Shown here in pieces: positions 1 through 7,765 of a DNA stretch of 64,000 nucleotides. The notes below the pieces were generated by a model that saw only the letters and a program-made list of their open reading frames with translations, was not told the DNA's origin and did not search any database. Source of the DNA: Chitinophagaceae bacterium (GTDB taxonomy: Bacteria; Bacteroidota; Bacteroidia; Chitinophagales; Chitinophagaceae). Numbering within the stretch: position 1 is the stretch's first letter; each line of letters begins with the position of its first letter. A program made the position numbers and the translations under genes. The stretch is from assembly GCA_947476485.1 (NCBI GenBank), contig CANJQU010000013.1, positions 1-64,000 of the forward strand, in the 5' to 3' direction.

Positions 1-773
1 CAAAGGCGGGTCATAGCAGCGGAGAGGCGCTGGCGGCCCTTAAACAGATAGCGGAGACCACTTTGCCGCAGGGCTACGGCTATGAGTTCTCAGGTCTTAG
101 CTATGAGGAAGTTCAGGCAGGCAGTAAGACCGTTTATATCTTCCTTCTTTCCATAGTCTTTGTCTTCCTGTTTCTCGCTGCACTCTACGAAAGCTGGGCA
201 GTACCGTTTTCCGTGCTGCTGGCAGTGCCCATAGGTGCATTCGGCGCCATACTAACGCTTACATTGGTGCCTAGCCTCACCAACAACGTTTATGCACAGA
301 TTGGCCTTATCACCCTCATCGGCCTTGCCGCCAAGAACGCGATACTTATAGTTGAGTTTGCGAAAGAGCGCGTAGATGCAGGGGATGATATTATCCAGTC
401 TACCCTCGATGCCGTAAGGCTTCGGCTCCGTCCTATTATCATGACCTCGCTTGCATTCATTCTTGGCGTAATGCCGTTGGTGCTGGCTGAGGGCGCTGGC
501 GCCGTAGCCCGCCGTACCATAGGCTTCACGGTATTTGGTGGCATGCTTGCAGCAACATCACTTGCTATATTTATTGTGCCCGTGCTGTTTGTGCTCATCT
601 CAAAAGTCGCCTACAGCAAAAAGAAGCTCGCCTTCCTCAAAGCTCACCATGACGAACTCCACCAACGCCAGCAAATGCAAAGCGGAATAGATCCCGCCAT
701 GGAGCTCGAACTAAAGCTGAGAAGAGAAGAAGAGGAAGAAAGGAATAAGAAGGACGAAAAGAATAGTAAATAA
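1..773 (+). CDS. RND-family multidrug efflux permease, C-terminal part (partial)
   Basis: This is the C-terminal end of an inner-membrane proton-driven efflux pump of the AcrB/MexB (HAE1) type. The frame is open through the left edge, so the N-terminal bulk lies outside the window. The visible part has the last periplasmic stretch (GYGYEFSGLSYEE) and then the final membrane helices. These include the family block GLAAKNAILIVEFA, whose lysine belongs to the proton relay, and RLRPIIMTSLAFILGVMPL. The protein ends in a highly charged cytoplasmic tail rich in Glu and Lys. Such pumps work with a periplasmic adaptor and a TolC-like channel, normally encoded next door; nothing downstream here fits those roles. 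Family assignment is firm; the substrate is unknown. Confidence 0.93.
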   Translation, partial: KAGHSSGEALAALKQIAETTLPQGYGYEFSGLSYEEVQAGSKTVYIFLLSIVFVFLFLAALYESWAVPFSVLLAVPIGAFGAILTLTLVPSLTNNVYAQIGLITLIGLAAKNAILIVEFAKERVDAGDDIIQSTLDAVRLRLRPIIMTSLAFILGVMPLVLAEGAGAVARRTIGFTVFGGMLAATSLAIFIVPVLFVLISKVAYSKKKLAFLKAHHDELHQRQQMQSGIDPAMELELKLRREEEEERNKKDEKNSK

Positions 774-787
774 GGGTGCGTAACACC

Positions 788-854
788 TCCCCTCCTGTTT
801 TTAGGAGGGGACGCCTGAAAATACAGCGCAGCAGTGTTTTCAGGCTGGGGTGGT
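788..854. repeat. Compound REP-like palindrome after the efflux gene
   Basis: Two hairpins lie side by side: CCCCTCCT pairs with AGGAGGGG around a short T-rich loop (788-811), and GCCTGAAAA (813-821) pairs with TTTTCAGGC (837-845). The outer CACCTCCCC can also pair with GGGGTGG at 847-853, giving an alternative fold. It starts 15 bp after the RND stop codon, so it may also act as a terminator or mRNA 3' stabiliser. The architecture resembles dispersed REP-type elements of Bacteroidota. Confidence 0.6.
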
Positions 855-958
855 AAACTCATGCAGGACAGTAACGTCCACAATTATTCTCCGAAATAGT
901 AATGATCCCATTGGTATATATCTCGAACCAATTTAAACAGAATTTGAAATTACGTCCT

Positions 959-991
959 CGGCGAGTCTCCGCTCTTCCGCGGGACTCGCCG
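959..991. repeat. GC-rich hairpin
   Basis: CGGCGAGTC (959-967) pairs perfectly with GACTCGCCG (983-991). An inner CCGC (969-972) / GCGG (979-982) stem extends it past one bulged T. No T-tract follows, so it is not a typical terminator. It is an isolated palindrome in gene-free DNA, probably a REP-like element. Confidence 0.6.
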
Positions 992-1161
992 ATACTCGCA
1001 TAGGAGCTACTCAAGCCAAAGAAACCCACAATATCCCCATAGATAATTCGTGTTGGAGCGTATTCATTTTCTAAAGAACTTTGTAGCCGGATTAGTCATT
1101 TTCTCCTTTCAGAGGTGCCTCTGGAAATATAGGTAACCGTTAGTTGTGAAAACAGTAAATC

Positions 1162-1216
1162 GGTAAACCTGCCGGCCGGTAGGAGGGTCTTGGTTAACCT
1201 GCCTGCCGGTAAGGAG
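1162..1216. repeat. Two direct copies of a GGTNAACCTGCC-type repeat
   Basis: Copies begin at 1162 and 1192 (30-bp period). Each reads GGT(A/T)AACCTGCC(G/T)GCCGGTA and then an AGGAG-like end. The CTGCCGGC core resembles the CCTGCC...GGCAGG palindrome at 57231-57251, so these may belong to one dispersed family. Confidence 0.5.
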
Positions 1217-1523
1217 ATGTGAGGTCAGACAAATGAGATGCGATGGGGCATTTTGAGGTATGAGGTTTCCTCCGCACCTCAACAACCGCCCTCACACACC
1301 ACCGGTTGGCTGCCCCACATGGGGCGTAAACGGGACATGGGCTAATACATAATCCTTTAGAAATCAGCAGCTATAAATTTGTAAATGTCCCATTCACCCG
1401 TTTTTTTATTTTCAGAAAATGGGGTGTTGCAAAGAAATGAGCAAAAAATATCGGTAGCCTGTGATTTCAATTGTCGCACCCCTAAATAAGCTATTCCTGC
1501 CAACTGAAAACTGCGAACTGGGT

Positions 1524-1595
1524 GGGGCATAATGGGAAATGTAATGAAAGTTAATATCAGCCACAGTAAAGGCTTTCATCAATTTGCAATGCCCC
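1524..1595. repeat. 72-bp repeat unit with GGGGCAT/ATGCCCC inverted ends, copy 1
   Basis: The unit starts GGGGCATAATGGGAAATG and ends CAATGCCCC, so its ends are inverted repeats. The second copy at 1737-1809 (213 bp downstream) is nearly identical over the last 40 bases. No coding capacity is evident. The size and the inverted ends recall a miniature inverted-repeat element. Confidence 0.6.
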
Positions 1596-1651
1596 AATTA
1601 CCCATTTTTTATTTCCGGAAAATGGGACATCACAGAGCAATTGGGCATCCG

Positions 1652-1684
1652 AGGTGTGCCACACCTTCCCGGTGTGGCACACCT
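1652..1684. repeat. 33-bp perfect palindrome, REP-like family A, copy 1
   Basis: AGGTGTGCCACACC (1652-1665) is followed by a 5-base loop and its exact reverse complement (1671-1684), giving a 14-bp perfect stem. A same-length relative occurs at 6189-6221, between moaD and moaE, with 25 of 33 positions identical and most changes in the loop or compensated in the stem. Confidence 0.7.
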
Positions 1685-1736
1685 GCTGCGGAATATCAGG
1701 CTGTCGTTCGCAAACTGCACACCGGAAAACTGATAC

Positions 1737-1809
1737 GGGGCATAATGGGAAATGCCATAAATAATTAATATCAGCTACAGTAAAGGCTTTCATCAATTTG
1801 CAATGCCCC
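1737..1809. repeat. 72-bp repeat unit with GGGGCAT/ATGCCCC inverted ends, copy 2
   Basis: This is the second copy of the unit at 1524-1595, with the same GGGGCAT start and ATGCCCC end. It differs mainly in the segment after the first 18 bases. The DNA between the copies carries the 1652-1684 palindrome. Confidence 0.6.
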
Positions 1810-1985
1810 ATTTACCCGTTTTTTATTTTTCGGAATTGGGGTATTACTCCCGGGAAGAACCAAACGCAATCCTGAAAATCCTAAAATCCTGATCTGCTTT
1901 TATGACAACTTTATGAAATGCCCTGAGTGCTATTTGGGCTATTAGATATTACTTTTGGGACTACACAATTTAAAAAAGCTGACGG

Positions 1986-2576
1986 ATGAGAAAACATACT
2001 TTTATTATAGGGTGCCTGCTGGTAGGCGTGCTTGCAGTAAGTTGCAATACACAACACACAAAGGAAGTGGCTGCCGCTCCGGCGCACGTCACCGGTAAGT
2101 TTGCCTATGTGAACATAGACAGCTTTGAGGCGAAGTATGAAGTGCTGAAAGCCAGGCAGGAAGAGTTCAAAAAGCGCCAGGAGCAGATGGACAACCAACT
2201 GCAGCAGATGTATACCGAAATGCAGAGCGATGCCAACGAGGTGCAGAAGAAAGTACAGTCCGGCCAGTTGACGCAGAGTGAGTACTCGGTAGCAGAGAAG
2301 CGCCTGATGCAGATGCAGAAGACCCTGGAAACCCGCAGGCAGTCGCTCACAGAAGAAATGCTGAAAGCAAAGGATGATTTTAATAAAGACCTTAAGGCCC
2401 GCCTGGATGCATTCCTGGAAAAGTATAATAAGGATAAACATTTCGATTTTATTTTCACCTATTCCGGATCAGGCGGGTCGCCGCTGCTTTACGCCAATAA
2501 GTCACTTGACGTTACAAAAGATGTAGTCGACGGGATGAATGAGGACGCTAAGAACGACAAGAGCAATTCGAAATAG
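1986..2576 (+). CDS. OmpH/Skp-like periplasmic chaperone lipoprotein
   Basis: This 196-residue protein starts with a lipoprotein signal ending LAVSC, with Cys20 as the likely lipidated residue. A FAYVNIDSF strand follows, as in the OmpH/Skp family, then a long Gln/Glu/Lys-rich coiled coil (about residues 50-140) and a C-terminal DFIFTYSGSGGSPLLYANKSLDVT segment that resembles the end of the OmpH fold. Skp-type proteins escort unfolded outer-membrane proteins through the periplasm. A lipidated form would act while membrane anchored. It is monocistronic as far as can be seen, with 110 bp before the next gene. Confidence 0.85.
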   Translation: MRKHTFIIGCLLVGVLAVSCNTQHTKEVAAAPAHVTGKFAYVNIDSFEAKYEVLKARQEEFKKRQEQMDNQLQQMYTEMQSDANEVQKKVQSGQLTQSEYSVAEKRLMQMQKTLETRRQSLTEEMLKAKDDFNKDLKARLDAFLEKYNKDKHFDFIFTYSGSGGSPLLYANKSLDVTKDVVDGMNEDAKNDKSNSK

Positions 2577-2687
2577 TTAGCCCGATCTCGTTATTGTCCT
2601 TTATTGTGGCTTCTTTCAAATTCATGGTGGGCGAAGACGAACCATGATTGTAAGAAATAAATAGTATTTTTCTGAAAATCACTTCGT

Positions 2688-4127
2688 TTGGAAAACAATA
2701 CTGCGGAAAATTCTTCCTCGTTTAAACGCTCGCTGACACTACTGGATGGGGCCTTGCTGGTTATCGGCTCCATGATCGGCTCGGGTATATTTATTGTCAG
2801 CGCCGATATATCCCGGCAGTTGGGCAGCGCAGGATGGCTGATTGTTGTATGGCTGCTTTCCGGCTTTATTACATTGGCGGCAGCCCTGAGCTATGGTGAG
2901 CTGAGCGGCATGTATCCCAAAGCAGGAGGACAGTACGTATACCTCCGTGAGGCTTTTGGGAAACTATATGGCTTCCTCTACGGCTGGTCGTTTTTTGCAG
3001 TGATACAAACAGGTACCATAGCCGCTGTGGGCGTTGGCTTTGCAAAGTTCACCGGCTATCTTGTTCCCGCTCTCGGCGATGGCAATATACTGCTTGGTGA
3101 TCCCAAAGGGTTTAATATTTCTGCCGCACAGGTCTTTGGTATCGGAATGATCTTTCTGCTTACACTTATCAACACGATGGGTATTAAGAGCGGCAAGTGG
3201 ATACAGTTCGTTTTCACCTTCGCCAAGATAGCGGCCATGGGGGCGCTCATTATTTTTGGTTTCCTGTTTTTTAAGGACCATAGCATTTGGACGGCTAACT
3301 GGTCGGATGCGTGGATGGCAAAAACGGTGACCAAAAATGCCGGTGTTATCACGCACGAAAGTCTTATCGGCCTTGCGATCATCGGACCGCTTTGCGCTGC
3401 TATGGTCGGCGCCCTGTTCTCCAGCGATGCATGGAACAACGTAACCTTCATAGCCGGCGAGATAAAACGCCCCGAGCGGAATATAGGCTTGAGCTTGCTG
3501 ATAGGTACCGTTGTAGTAACTGTGATCTACATCTCCATGAACCTTATGTACCTGAATGTAATGGACATGAAAGAGATCGCAAATGCACCGTCTGATAGGG
3601 TAGCGCTGGCAGCGGCGTTGAAGATATTCGGTTCAGCCGGCACTACCATCATTGCATTGATGATCATGGTATCTACGTTCGGTTGCAACAACGGTCTCAT
3701 ACTATCCGGCTCGCGTGTTTATTATACGATGGCTAATGATGGCCTGTTCTTTCCCGCGGCTGCAAAGCTGAACAAGAACGGTGTACCGGGTGCGGCTCTG
3801 TGGATGCAGTTTGTGTGGGCTTCCCTGCTATGCCTGAGCGGCAAGTATGGAGACCTGCTTGACTTTATCATATTTACTGTGCTGCTGTTTTACATACTCA
3901 CCATCATTGGCATTTTTAAGCTGCGCAAAACACAGCCCGATATGCCAAGACCATACAAGGCTTTTGGATACCCGGTAATACCGTTTATTTATATCGTGCT
4001 TGCGGCCACAATATGTGTGGTATTGCTGAAGTTTAAACCAACATATACCTGGCCCGGATTGATCATCGTATTGATTGGTGTGCCAATATATTTTATGCTT
4101 GAAAAGAGAAATAAACTAAAGGCCTAA
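2688..4127 (+). CDS. APC-superfamily amino acid permease
   Basis: This 479-residue protein has about 12 membrane helices. Helix 1 carries GSMIGSGIF, the glycine-rich substrate-carboxylate-binding motif of the amino acid-polyamine-organocation superfamily. The APC signature continues with LSYGELSGMYPKAGGQYVYLREAFG. It most likely imports or exchanges amino acids. The start is a TTG at 2688: an in-frame stop lies at 2673-2675, and the first in-frame ATG falls inside helix 1, so TTG is the only start that keeps the whole domain. The substrate cannot be read from the sequence. Confidence 0.88.
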   Translation: MENNTAENSSSFKRSLTLLDGALLVIGSMIGSGIFIVSADISRQLGSAGWLIVVWLLSGFITLAAALSYGELSGMYPKAGGQYVYLREAFGKLYGFLYGWSFFAVIQTGTIAAVGVGFAKFTGYLVPALGDGNILLGDPKGFNISAAQVFGIGMIFLLTLINTMGIKSGKWIQFVFTFAKIAAMGALIIFGFLFFKDHSIWTANWSDAWMAKTVTKNAGVITHESLIGLAIIGPLCAAMVGALFSSDAWNNVTFIAGEIKRPERNIGLSLLIGTVVVTVIYISMNLMYLNVMDMKEIANAPSDRVALAAALKIFGSAGTTIIALMIMVSTFGCNNGLILSGSRVYYTMANDGLFFPAAAKLNKNGVPGAALWMQFVWASLLCLSGKYGDLLDFIIFTVLLFYILTIIGIFKLRKTQPDMPRPYKAFGYPVIPFIYIVLAATICVVLLKFKPTYTWPGLIIVLIGVPIYFMLEKRNKLKA

Positions 4128-4163
4128 GTCTCATCAGCTTGGACTTAATATTAAATCTGAAAA

Positions 4164-5162
4164 ATGAATAAAGCGGACCTTAAAAAAATATTTGACGATA
4201 TGAATGGCGTCCACGTGGTGGTGGTGGGCGATGTGATGCTGGATAACTACTGGTGGGGAAGTGTGGAACGGATATCACCCGAGGCGCCGGTGCCGGTAGT
4301 GGCGCTTAGCCGCAGGGAGAGCCGGTTGGGCGGAGCTGCCAATGTTGCGCTCAATTGCAAAGCGCTGGGTGCAAAGGTGACACTGGCCAGTGTAGTAGGC
4401 GATGACAGCGAGGGTACCAACCTGATAAAGCTGGCCAACGAAGCAGGTATAGACAGCAGCCTCATCATGCAGAGCTGGCGCAGGCCCACAACCACCAAGG
4501 TGCGCATACTAAGCCGAAATCAGCAGATGCTTCGCCTCGACGATGAGATAACCGATGAGCTGTATACCGAGGAAGAGCATCCCTTCATAGACAGTGTATT
4601 GAAGTATCTGCAACTGGTAAAGCCACAGGTGCTCATATTTGAAGACTACAATAAGGGTGTCCTCAAGGAGAACGTGATCAGGCTGATAACGGCGCATTGC
4701 AGGGAGATAGGTGTTATCACTGTTGTTGATCCTAAGAAAAGAAACTTCCTGGCGTACAAGAATGTGACCATCTTCAAACCGAATCTTAAGGAGGTGCGCG
4801 AAGGACTGCATATGGAACTGGCCGATGTCACTGAAAAGGAGCTGGACAAGGCCCACAGCAAGCTTAATGAAACGCTGCATCATGACATAACCTTTGTAAC
4901 GCTTTCCGAGAAAGGAGTGTTTTACAACAATGGTTTTTCATCCGCTATATTGCCTTCCCACATCCGCAACATTGCCGATGTATCCGGCGCGGGGGATACA
5001 GTAGTAGCCACGGCTGCACTTGTATATGCCATCACAAAGGATGTGGCGCTGATGGCAGAGATATCAAATCTTGCCGGTGGACTGGTGTGTGAAGAAGTTG
5101 GTGTAGTATCGATAAAGAAGGATAATCTGAGGAGGGAAGCCGAAGCCGTGCTCTGTAAATAG
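4164..5162 (+). CDS. hldA: D-glycero-beta-D-manno-heptose-7-phosphate kinase (RfaE domain I)
   Basis: This is a 332-residue PfkB-family sugar kinase. It has the N-terminal VVGDVMLDNYWWGSVERISPEAPVPVV block typical of RfaE/HldE kinase domains, RLGGAANVALN, and the C-terminal DVSGAGDT anion-hole motif with catalytic base Asp278. It would phosphorylate heptose-7-phosphate at C1 on the way to ADP-heptose for lipopolysaccharide. The cytidylyltransferase half of bifunctional HldE is absent, so it is a stand-alone kinase and the partner must lie elsewhere. It lies 36 bp after the permease and 22 bp before the TauE-like gene, so co-transcription is plausible. Confidence 0.87.
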   Translation: MNKADLKKIFDDMNGVHVVVVGDVMLDNYWWGSVERISPEAPVPVVALSRRESRLGGAANVALNCKALGAKVTLASVVGDDSEGTNLIKLANEAGIDSSLIMQSWRRPTTTKVRILSRNQQMLRLDDEITDELYTEEEHPFIDSVLKYLQLVKPQVLIFEDYNKGVLKENVIRLITAHCREIGVITVVDPKKRNFLAYKNVTIFKPNLKEVREGLHMELADVTEKELDKAHSKLNETLHHDITFVTLSEKGVFYNNGFSSAILPSHIRNIADVSGAGDTVVATAALVYAITKDVALMAEISNLAGGLVCEEVGVVSIKKDNLRREAEAVLCK

Positions 5163-5184
5163 ACTGTTTGCTTAATTATGCTAT

Positions 5185-5940
5185 ATGCAGTATTGGGAAG
5201 TATTGGTGTTCTTTTTAGTTATTGCATTTGTGTATTCATCCGTCGGTTTTGGCGGTGGGTCCAGCTATCTTGCCATACTCGCTTTCTATACCTTCCCATT
5301 CCAGGAAATGAAGCTGACAGCGCTTATCTGCAACATCATTGTTGTTACTGGCGGCACCATCATCTTTATTCGTAACAAGCAGCTAGAATGGAAGAAGGTA
5401 ATACCATTGGTTGTTGTTAGTGTGCCCATGGCCTTTGCAGGTGCGCGAATGAAACTCAGTCAGGATATGTTCTTTGTTATACTGGGATGCTCACTCATCG
5501 TTGCTGCGATCCTGTTGTGGGTAAAATATCGGTATGCTACCGAGGCGGAAGTTATCACCCATAAGAGTAACTATATTAAAGACGCTTTGCTGGGCGGTGC
5601 AATAGGCTTCCTGTCAGGTATGGTGGGCATTGGTGGCGGTATCTTCCTCTCTCCGGTACTCAATCTTATGAAGTGGGATACACCTAAGAAAATAGCTGCA
5701 ACTGCAAGCCTGTTCATCCTGGTAAATTCTATAGCAGGTATTGCGGGTCAGCTCTCTGTTTTGCCAGGAACTGTTGATTATACACGCATTGGTCTTTTAT
5801 GTGCTGCCGTGTTCATTGGCGGTCAATTGGGCTCCCGTACGGGAGCGCTGAAGTTCAACCAGCTCATAGTCCGCAGGGTCACAGCAGTCGTAGTATTTGC
5901 CGCAGGTGTTGAGGTTTTGGTAAAGCACTTACATTTGTAG
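5185..5940 (+). CDS. TauE/SafE-family sulfite/sulfoacetate-type exporter
   Basis: This 251-residue membrane protein with seven to eight helices is built of two related halves. Each half has the family's Gly-rich motif: GFGGGSSYLA near the N-terminus and GMVGIGGGIFLSPVLN in the middle. Members move sulfite, sulfoacetate or other small organic anions across the inner membrane; the substrate here is unknown. It ends five bases before moaD, so it may be transcribed with the molybdopterin genes. A link to sulfur transfer in cofactor synthesis is possible but only inferred from position. Confidence 0.86.
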   Translation: MQYWEVLVFFLVIAFVYSSVGFGGGSSYLAILAFYTFPFQEMKLTALICNIIVVTGGTIIFIRNKQLEWKKVIPLVVVSVPMAFAGARMKLSQDMFFVILGCSLIVAAILLWVKYRYATEAEVITHKSNYIKDALLGGAIGFLSGMVGIGGGIFLSPVLNLMKWDTPKKIAATASLFILVNSIAGIAGQLSVLPGTVDYTRIGLLCAAVFIGGQLGSRTGALKFNQLIVRRVTAVVVFAAGVEVLVKHLHL

Positions 5941-5945
5941 TCATT

Positions 5946-6182
5946 ATGAAGGTTCTGGCGTTTGGCATAGCAAGGGAGATTTTCGGGAGCGCGACAGTGG
6001 AAGTGGCGGCAGGCAGTGCCTCTACGGCTGCTGAGCTTCAGGATGTCCTTAAGCTGCAATATCCGCGCCTTGCACAGTTATCATCGTTTATGATAGCCGT
6101 GAATGGCGAATATGCCCAGCCCGGTACAACAATTAACGAAGGAGATGAAGTAGCGATAATACCGCCCGTAAGTGGTGGCTAA
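5946..6182 (+). CDS. moaD: Molybdopterin synthase sulfur carrier subunit MoaD
   Basis: This 78-residue ubiquitin-fold (ThiS/MoaD) protein ends in IPPVSGG. The terminal Gly-Gly is the site adenylated and then thiocarboxylated, so that MoaD can donate sulfur to precursor Z. Length and the GDEVAIIPPVSGG tail match the family exactly. It is followed by moaE, its partner subunit, across a spacer that contains a 33-bp palindrome. Confidence 0.93.
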   Translation: MKVLAFGIAREIFGSATVEVAAGSASTAAELQDVLKLQYPRLAQLSSFMIAVNGEYAQPGTTINEGDEVAIIPPVSGG

Positions 6183-6188
6183 CACATT

Positions 6189-6221
6189 AGGTGTCCCAGA
6201 CCTTTGAAGTGTGGGATACCT
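6189..6221. repeat. 33-bp imperfect palindrome, REP-like family A, copy 2, between moaD and moaE
   Basis: AGGTGTCCCAGACC starts the element. Positions 6188-6198 pair with 6212-6222 (one G-T wobble), leaving a 13-base loop. The length and 25 of 33 bases match the perfect palindrome at 1652-1684. In the moaDE mRNA the hairpin would end 14 bases upstream of the moaE ATG, where it could influence translation. This argues against reading the moaE gene from the GTG at 6191, which lies inside the hairpin. Confidence 0.65.
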
Positions 6222-6235
6222 ACGAAACACAAACA

Positions 6236-6652
6236 ATGATCGACATCAAAATATCATCTGAACCTTTGGATGTTTCATCCTGCATAGCCTGGGCTATGTC
6301 GCCGGAGGCTGGGGGTATTGATGTGTTCATCGGTACTGTGCGGAATATGACGAAGGGCAAGCAGGTGGTGCGGCTTGAATTTGACGCCTATGAAGGCATG
6401 GCGCTGAAGGAGATGAACAAGATAGCAGAAGATCTTTGTGCTAAATGGCCTGTTACTAAAGTACTGATTCATCATCGCGCCGGTGTTCTTTCCGTGGGTG
6501 ATATACCTGTTGTAATAGTTGTGTCGGCCGCACATAGGGCTGCAGCATTTGATGCCTGCCGCTATGCTATAGATACTTTGAAAGAGACAGTGCCTATCTG
6601 GAAGAAAGAGGTATTTGAAGACGGAGAACAATGGGTCGCGGCCCATCCTTGA
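6236..6652 (+). CDS. moaE: Molybdopterin synthase catalytic subunit MoaE
   Basis: This 138-residue protein holds the MoaE landmarks: GIDVFIGTVRNMTKGKQVVRLEFDAYEGMA, HHRAGVLSVGDIPVVIVVSAAHR and the C-terminal VPIWKKEVFEDGEQWV with the active-site lysines. With MoaD it converts cyclic pyranopterin monophosphate to molybdopterin. A GTG 45 bases upstream would add 15 residues, but that stretch is the REP-like hairpin, so I start at the ATG at 6236 (MIDIKISSEPLDV). Confidence 0.93.
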   Translation: MIDIKISSEPLDVSSCIAWAMSPEAGGIDVFIGTVRNMTKGKQVVRLEFDAYEGMALKEMNKIAEDLCAKWPVTKVLIHHRAGVLSVGDIPVVIVVSAAHRAAAFDACRYAIDTLKETVPIWKKEVFEDGEQWVAAHP

Positions 6653-6694
6653 CAATTTGAAAATGTGCGGATCTGAAAATTTGAAAATGCGCAG
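6653..6694. repeat. Dispersed AATTTGAAAATGYG motif, tandem copies
   Basis: The spacer between the convergent moaE and mobA genes contains CAATTTGAAAATGTGCGG and, shortly after, AAATTTGAAAATGCGC. The same motif recurs downstream of clpP (27713-27732, with an inverted copy near 27775) and at 58991-59016. All sites are intergenic. Confidence 0.5.
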
Positions 6695-6696
6695 TT

Positions 6697-7308
6697 TTAT
6701 CGTAGGAGTATCTCTTTCACTTTCTCTGCATCTTCAGGCGTATTCGCATTCATCAGCGCATCCGGGTTGGGTGCTTTAAGCATTCTCACTCGCTCGTTAT
6801 TTCTTATCAGTACTTTTCGTGGGCAGGTAAAGTTATCTGCAAGGAAGGAAAGCAGCACCTCATATCCAGCCGGCTCCCAGATGGTGATAAGCGGCTCTGG
6901 CAGTGAGTCGAACGGGCTTTCAAAAGTTGTGGCGATACCATTTGCATCCCTGTTTTTAATAAGGTATTTAAGTGTCGCAGCATCCAGCAAGGGCAGATCG
7001 CAGGCTGTTACAAGCCATGCCACATCGGGGTAGGCTTTGAATGCGGACAGTATACCCGTCATAGGCCCTGAACCTGTATAGCTATCGGGAATGACTTGAT
7101 ACTCAGGGTCTATCTCACTTTGCTGTTCCTGTCTGCATGATATGAAAACATTGGAGCATACACTTTTCAGGAGGTCCGCCATGTAGTAGCGTTGTTCAGA
7201 CCCATGCCATTTGATGATGCTCTTATCATGGCCCATGCGCACGCTCTTGCCGCCGGCAAGCACCAGGCCATAAAGTTGCGGCTGCTTATTGCTCTCTTCT
7301 GAAATCAC
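6697..7308 (-). CDS. mobA: Molybdenum cofactor guanylyltransferase MobA
   Basis: This 203-residue nucleotidyltransferase has the N-terminal LVLAGGKSVRMGHDKS signature that binds the GTP phosphates, and a central VTACDLPLLD motif with the metal-binding aspartate. MobA attaches GMP to molybdopterin-molybdenum to make the bis-MGD cofactor of DMSO-reductase-type enzymes. It is the last gene of the minus-strand moaA-moeA-moaC-mobA run, and its start overlaps the end of moaC by 23 bases, indicating translational coupling. No molybdoenzyme gene lies in the window. Confidence 0.92.
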   Translation of the reverse strand: MISEESNKQPQLYGLVLAGGKSVRMGHDKSIIKWHGSEQRYYMADLLKSVCSNVFISCRQEQQSEIDPEYQVIPDSYTGSGPMTGILSAFKAYPDVAWLVTACDLPLLDAATLKYLIKNRDANGIATTFESPFDSLPEPLITIWEPAGYEVLLSFLADNFTCPRKVLIRNNERVRMLKAPNPDALMNANTPEDAEKVKEILLR

Positions 7309-7765
7309 GTTTGCCTCCTGTTTTTTCCATCAACTTCGTTTCTTTTATAACTATATCATGACTCATAGCCTTGCACATATCATACACTGTAAGCGCAGCA
7401 ATACTGGCACCCACGAGGGCTTCCATCTCTACGCCGGTCTTGGCGGTGAGGCTGGCAGTGCAGTCGATCACCACTTCCTGTTTCTTGTTGATGTGTATGT
7501 CTATGGTGCAATTGTCAAGGCCCAGTGGATGACACAACGGTATCAGTTCCCCGGTTTTCTTCGCCGCCATTATACCTGCTATTATGGCGGTTTGAAACAC
7601 AGAGCCTTTCTTACTCTTTATATCATCACCGGCGAACTGCTCCATTACTTCGGCCGGCATGACCACAACACTCCGTGCAGTGGCTGTGCGTAGCGTTACT
7701 TTCTTCTCACCAACATCAACCATAGCAGGCTGGCCTTTCTTATTTATGTGGGTTAACTCCTTCAT
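7286..7765 (-). CDS. moaC: Cyclic pyranopterin monophosphate synthase MoaC
   Basis: This 159-residue protein carries the MoaC core: MVDVGEKKVTLRTATA near the start, IPLCHPLGLDNCTID and MEALVGASIAALTVYDMCKAM, including the conserved His/Asp/Lys active-site positions. MoaC rearranges the MoaA product 3',8-cyclo-GTP to cyclic pyranopterin monophosphate. The ATG directly abuts the moeA stop codon, and its 3' end overlaps mobA, so the three are clearly one operon. Confidence 0.95.
   Translation of the reverse strand: MKELTHINKKGQPAMVDVGEKKVTLRTATARSVVVMPAEVMEQFAGDDIKSKKGSVFQTAIIAGIMAAKKTGELIPLCHPLGLDNCTIDIHINKKQEVVIDCTASLTAKTGVEMEALVGASIAALTVYDMCKAMSHDIVIKETKLMEKTGGKRDFRREQ

Larger units (their letters stand above)
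774..1985. other. Gene-free, palindrome- and repeat-rich intergenic region
   Basis: I see no convincing gene in these 1.2 kb. Short open frames on both strands around 1412-1811 share a peptide only because the DNA is repeated. The stretch holds several hairpins (788-854, 959-991, 1652-1684), a direct repeat (1162/1192) and a duplicated 72-bp unit with inverted ends. A related tail, an ACCC(A/G)TTTTTTATTT run followed by AATGGG or TTGGGG, recurs near 1386, 1598 and 1812. It looks like a sink for small non-coding repeats between the efflux operon and the ompH-like gene. Confidence 0.8.

Noticed and set aside
1412-1811. Short open frames on both strands (61, 78 and 84 codons), two sharing the peptide MGHCKLMKAFTVADIN
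   Set aside because: The shared peptide comes from the duplicated 72-bp DNA unit and its tail; no codon bias, family motif or convincing context supports a gene.
774-1985. tRNA or structured RNA genes in the large spacer
   Set aside because: Hairpins are simple palindromes; I found no cloverleaf or known riboswitch pattern by eye. A covariance-model search would settle it.
6191-6235. GTG start of moaE
   Set aside because: The extension lies within the REP-like hairpin and adds non-conserved residues; the ATG at 6236 fits the family.
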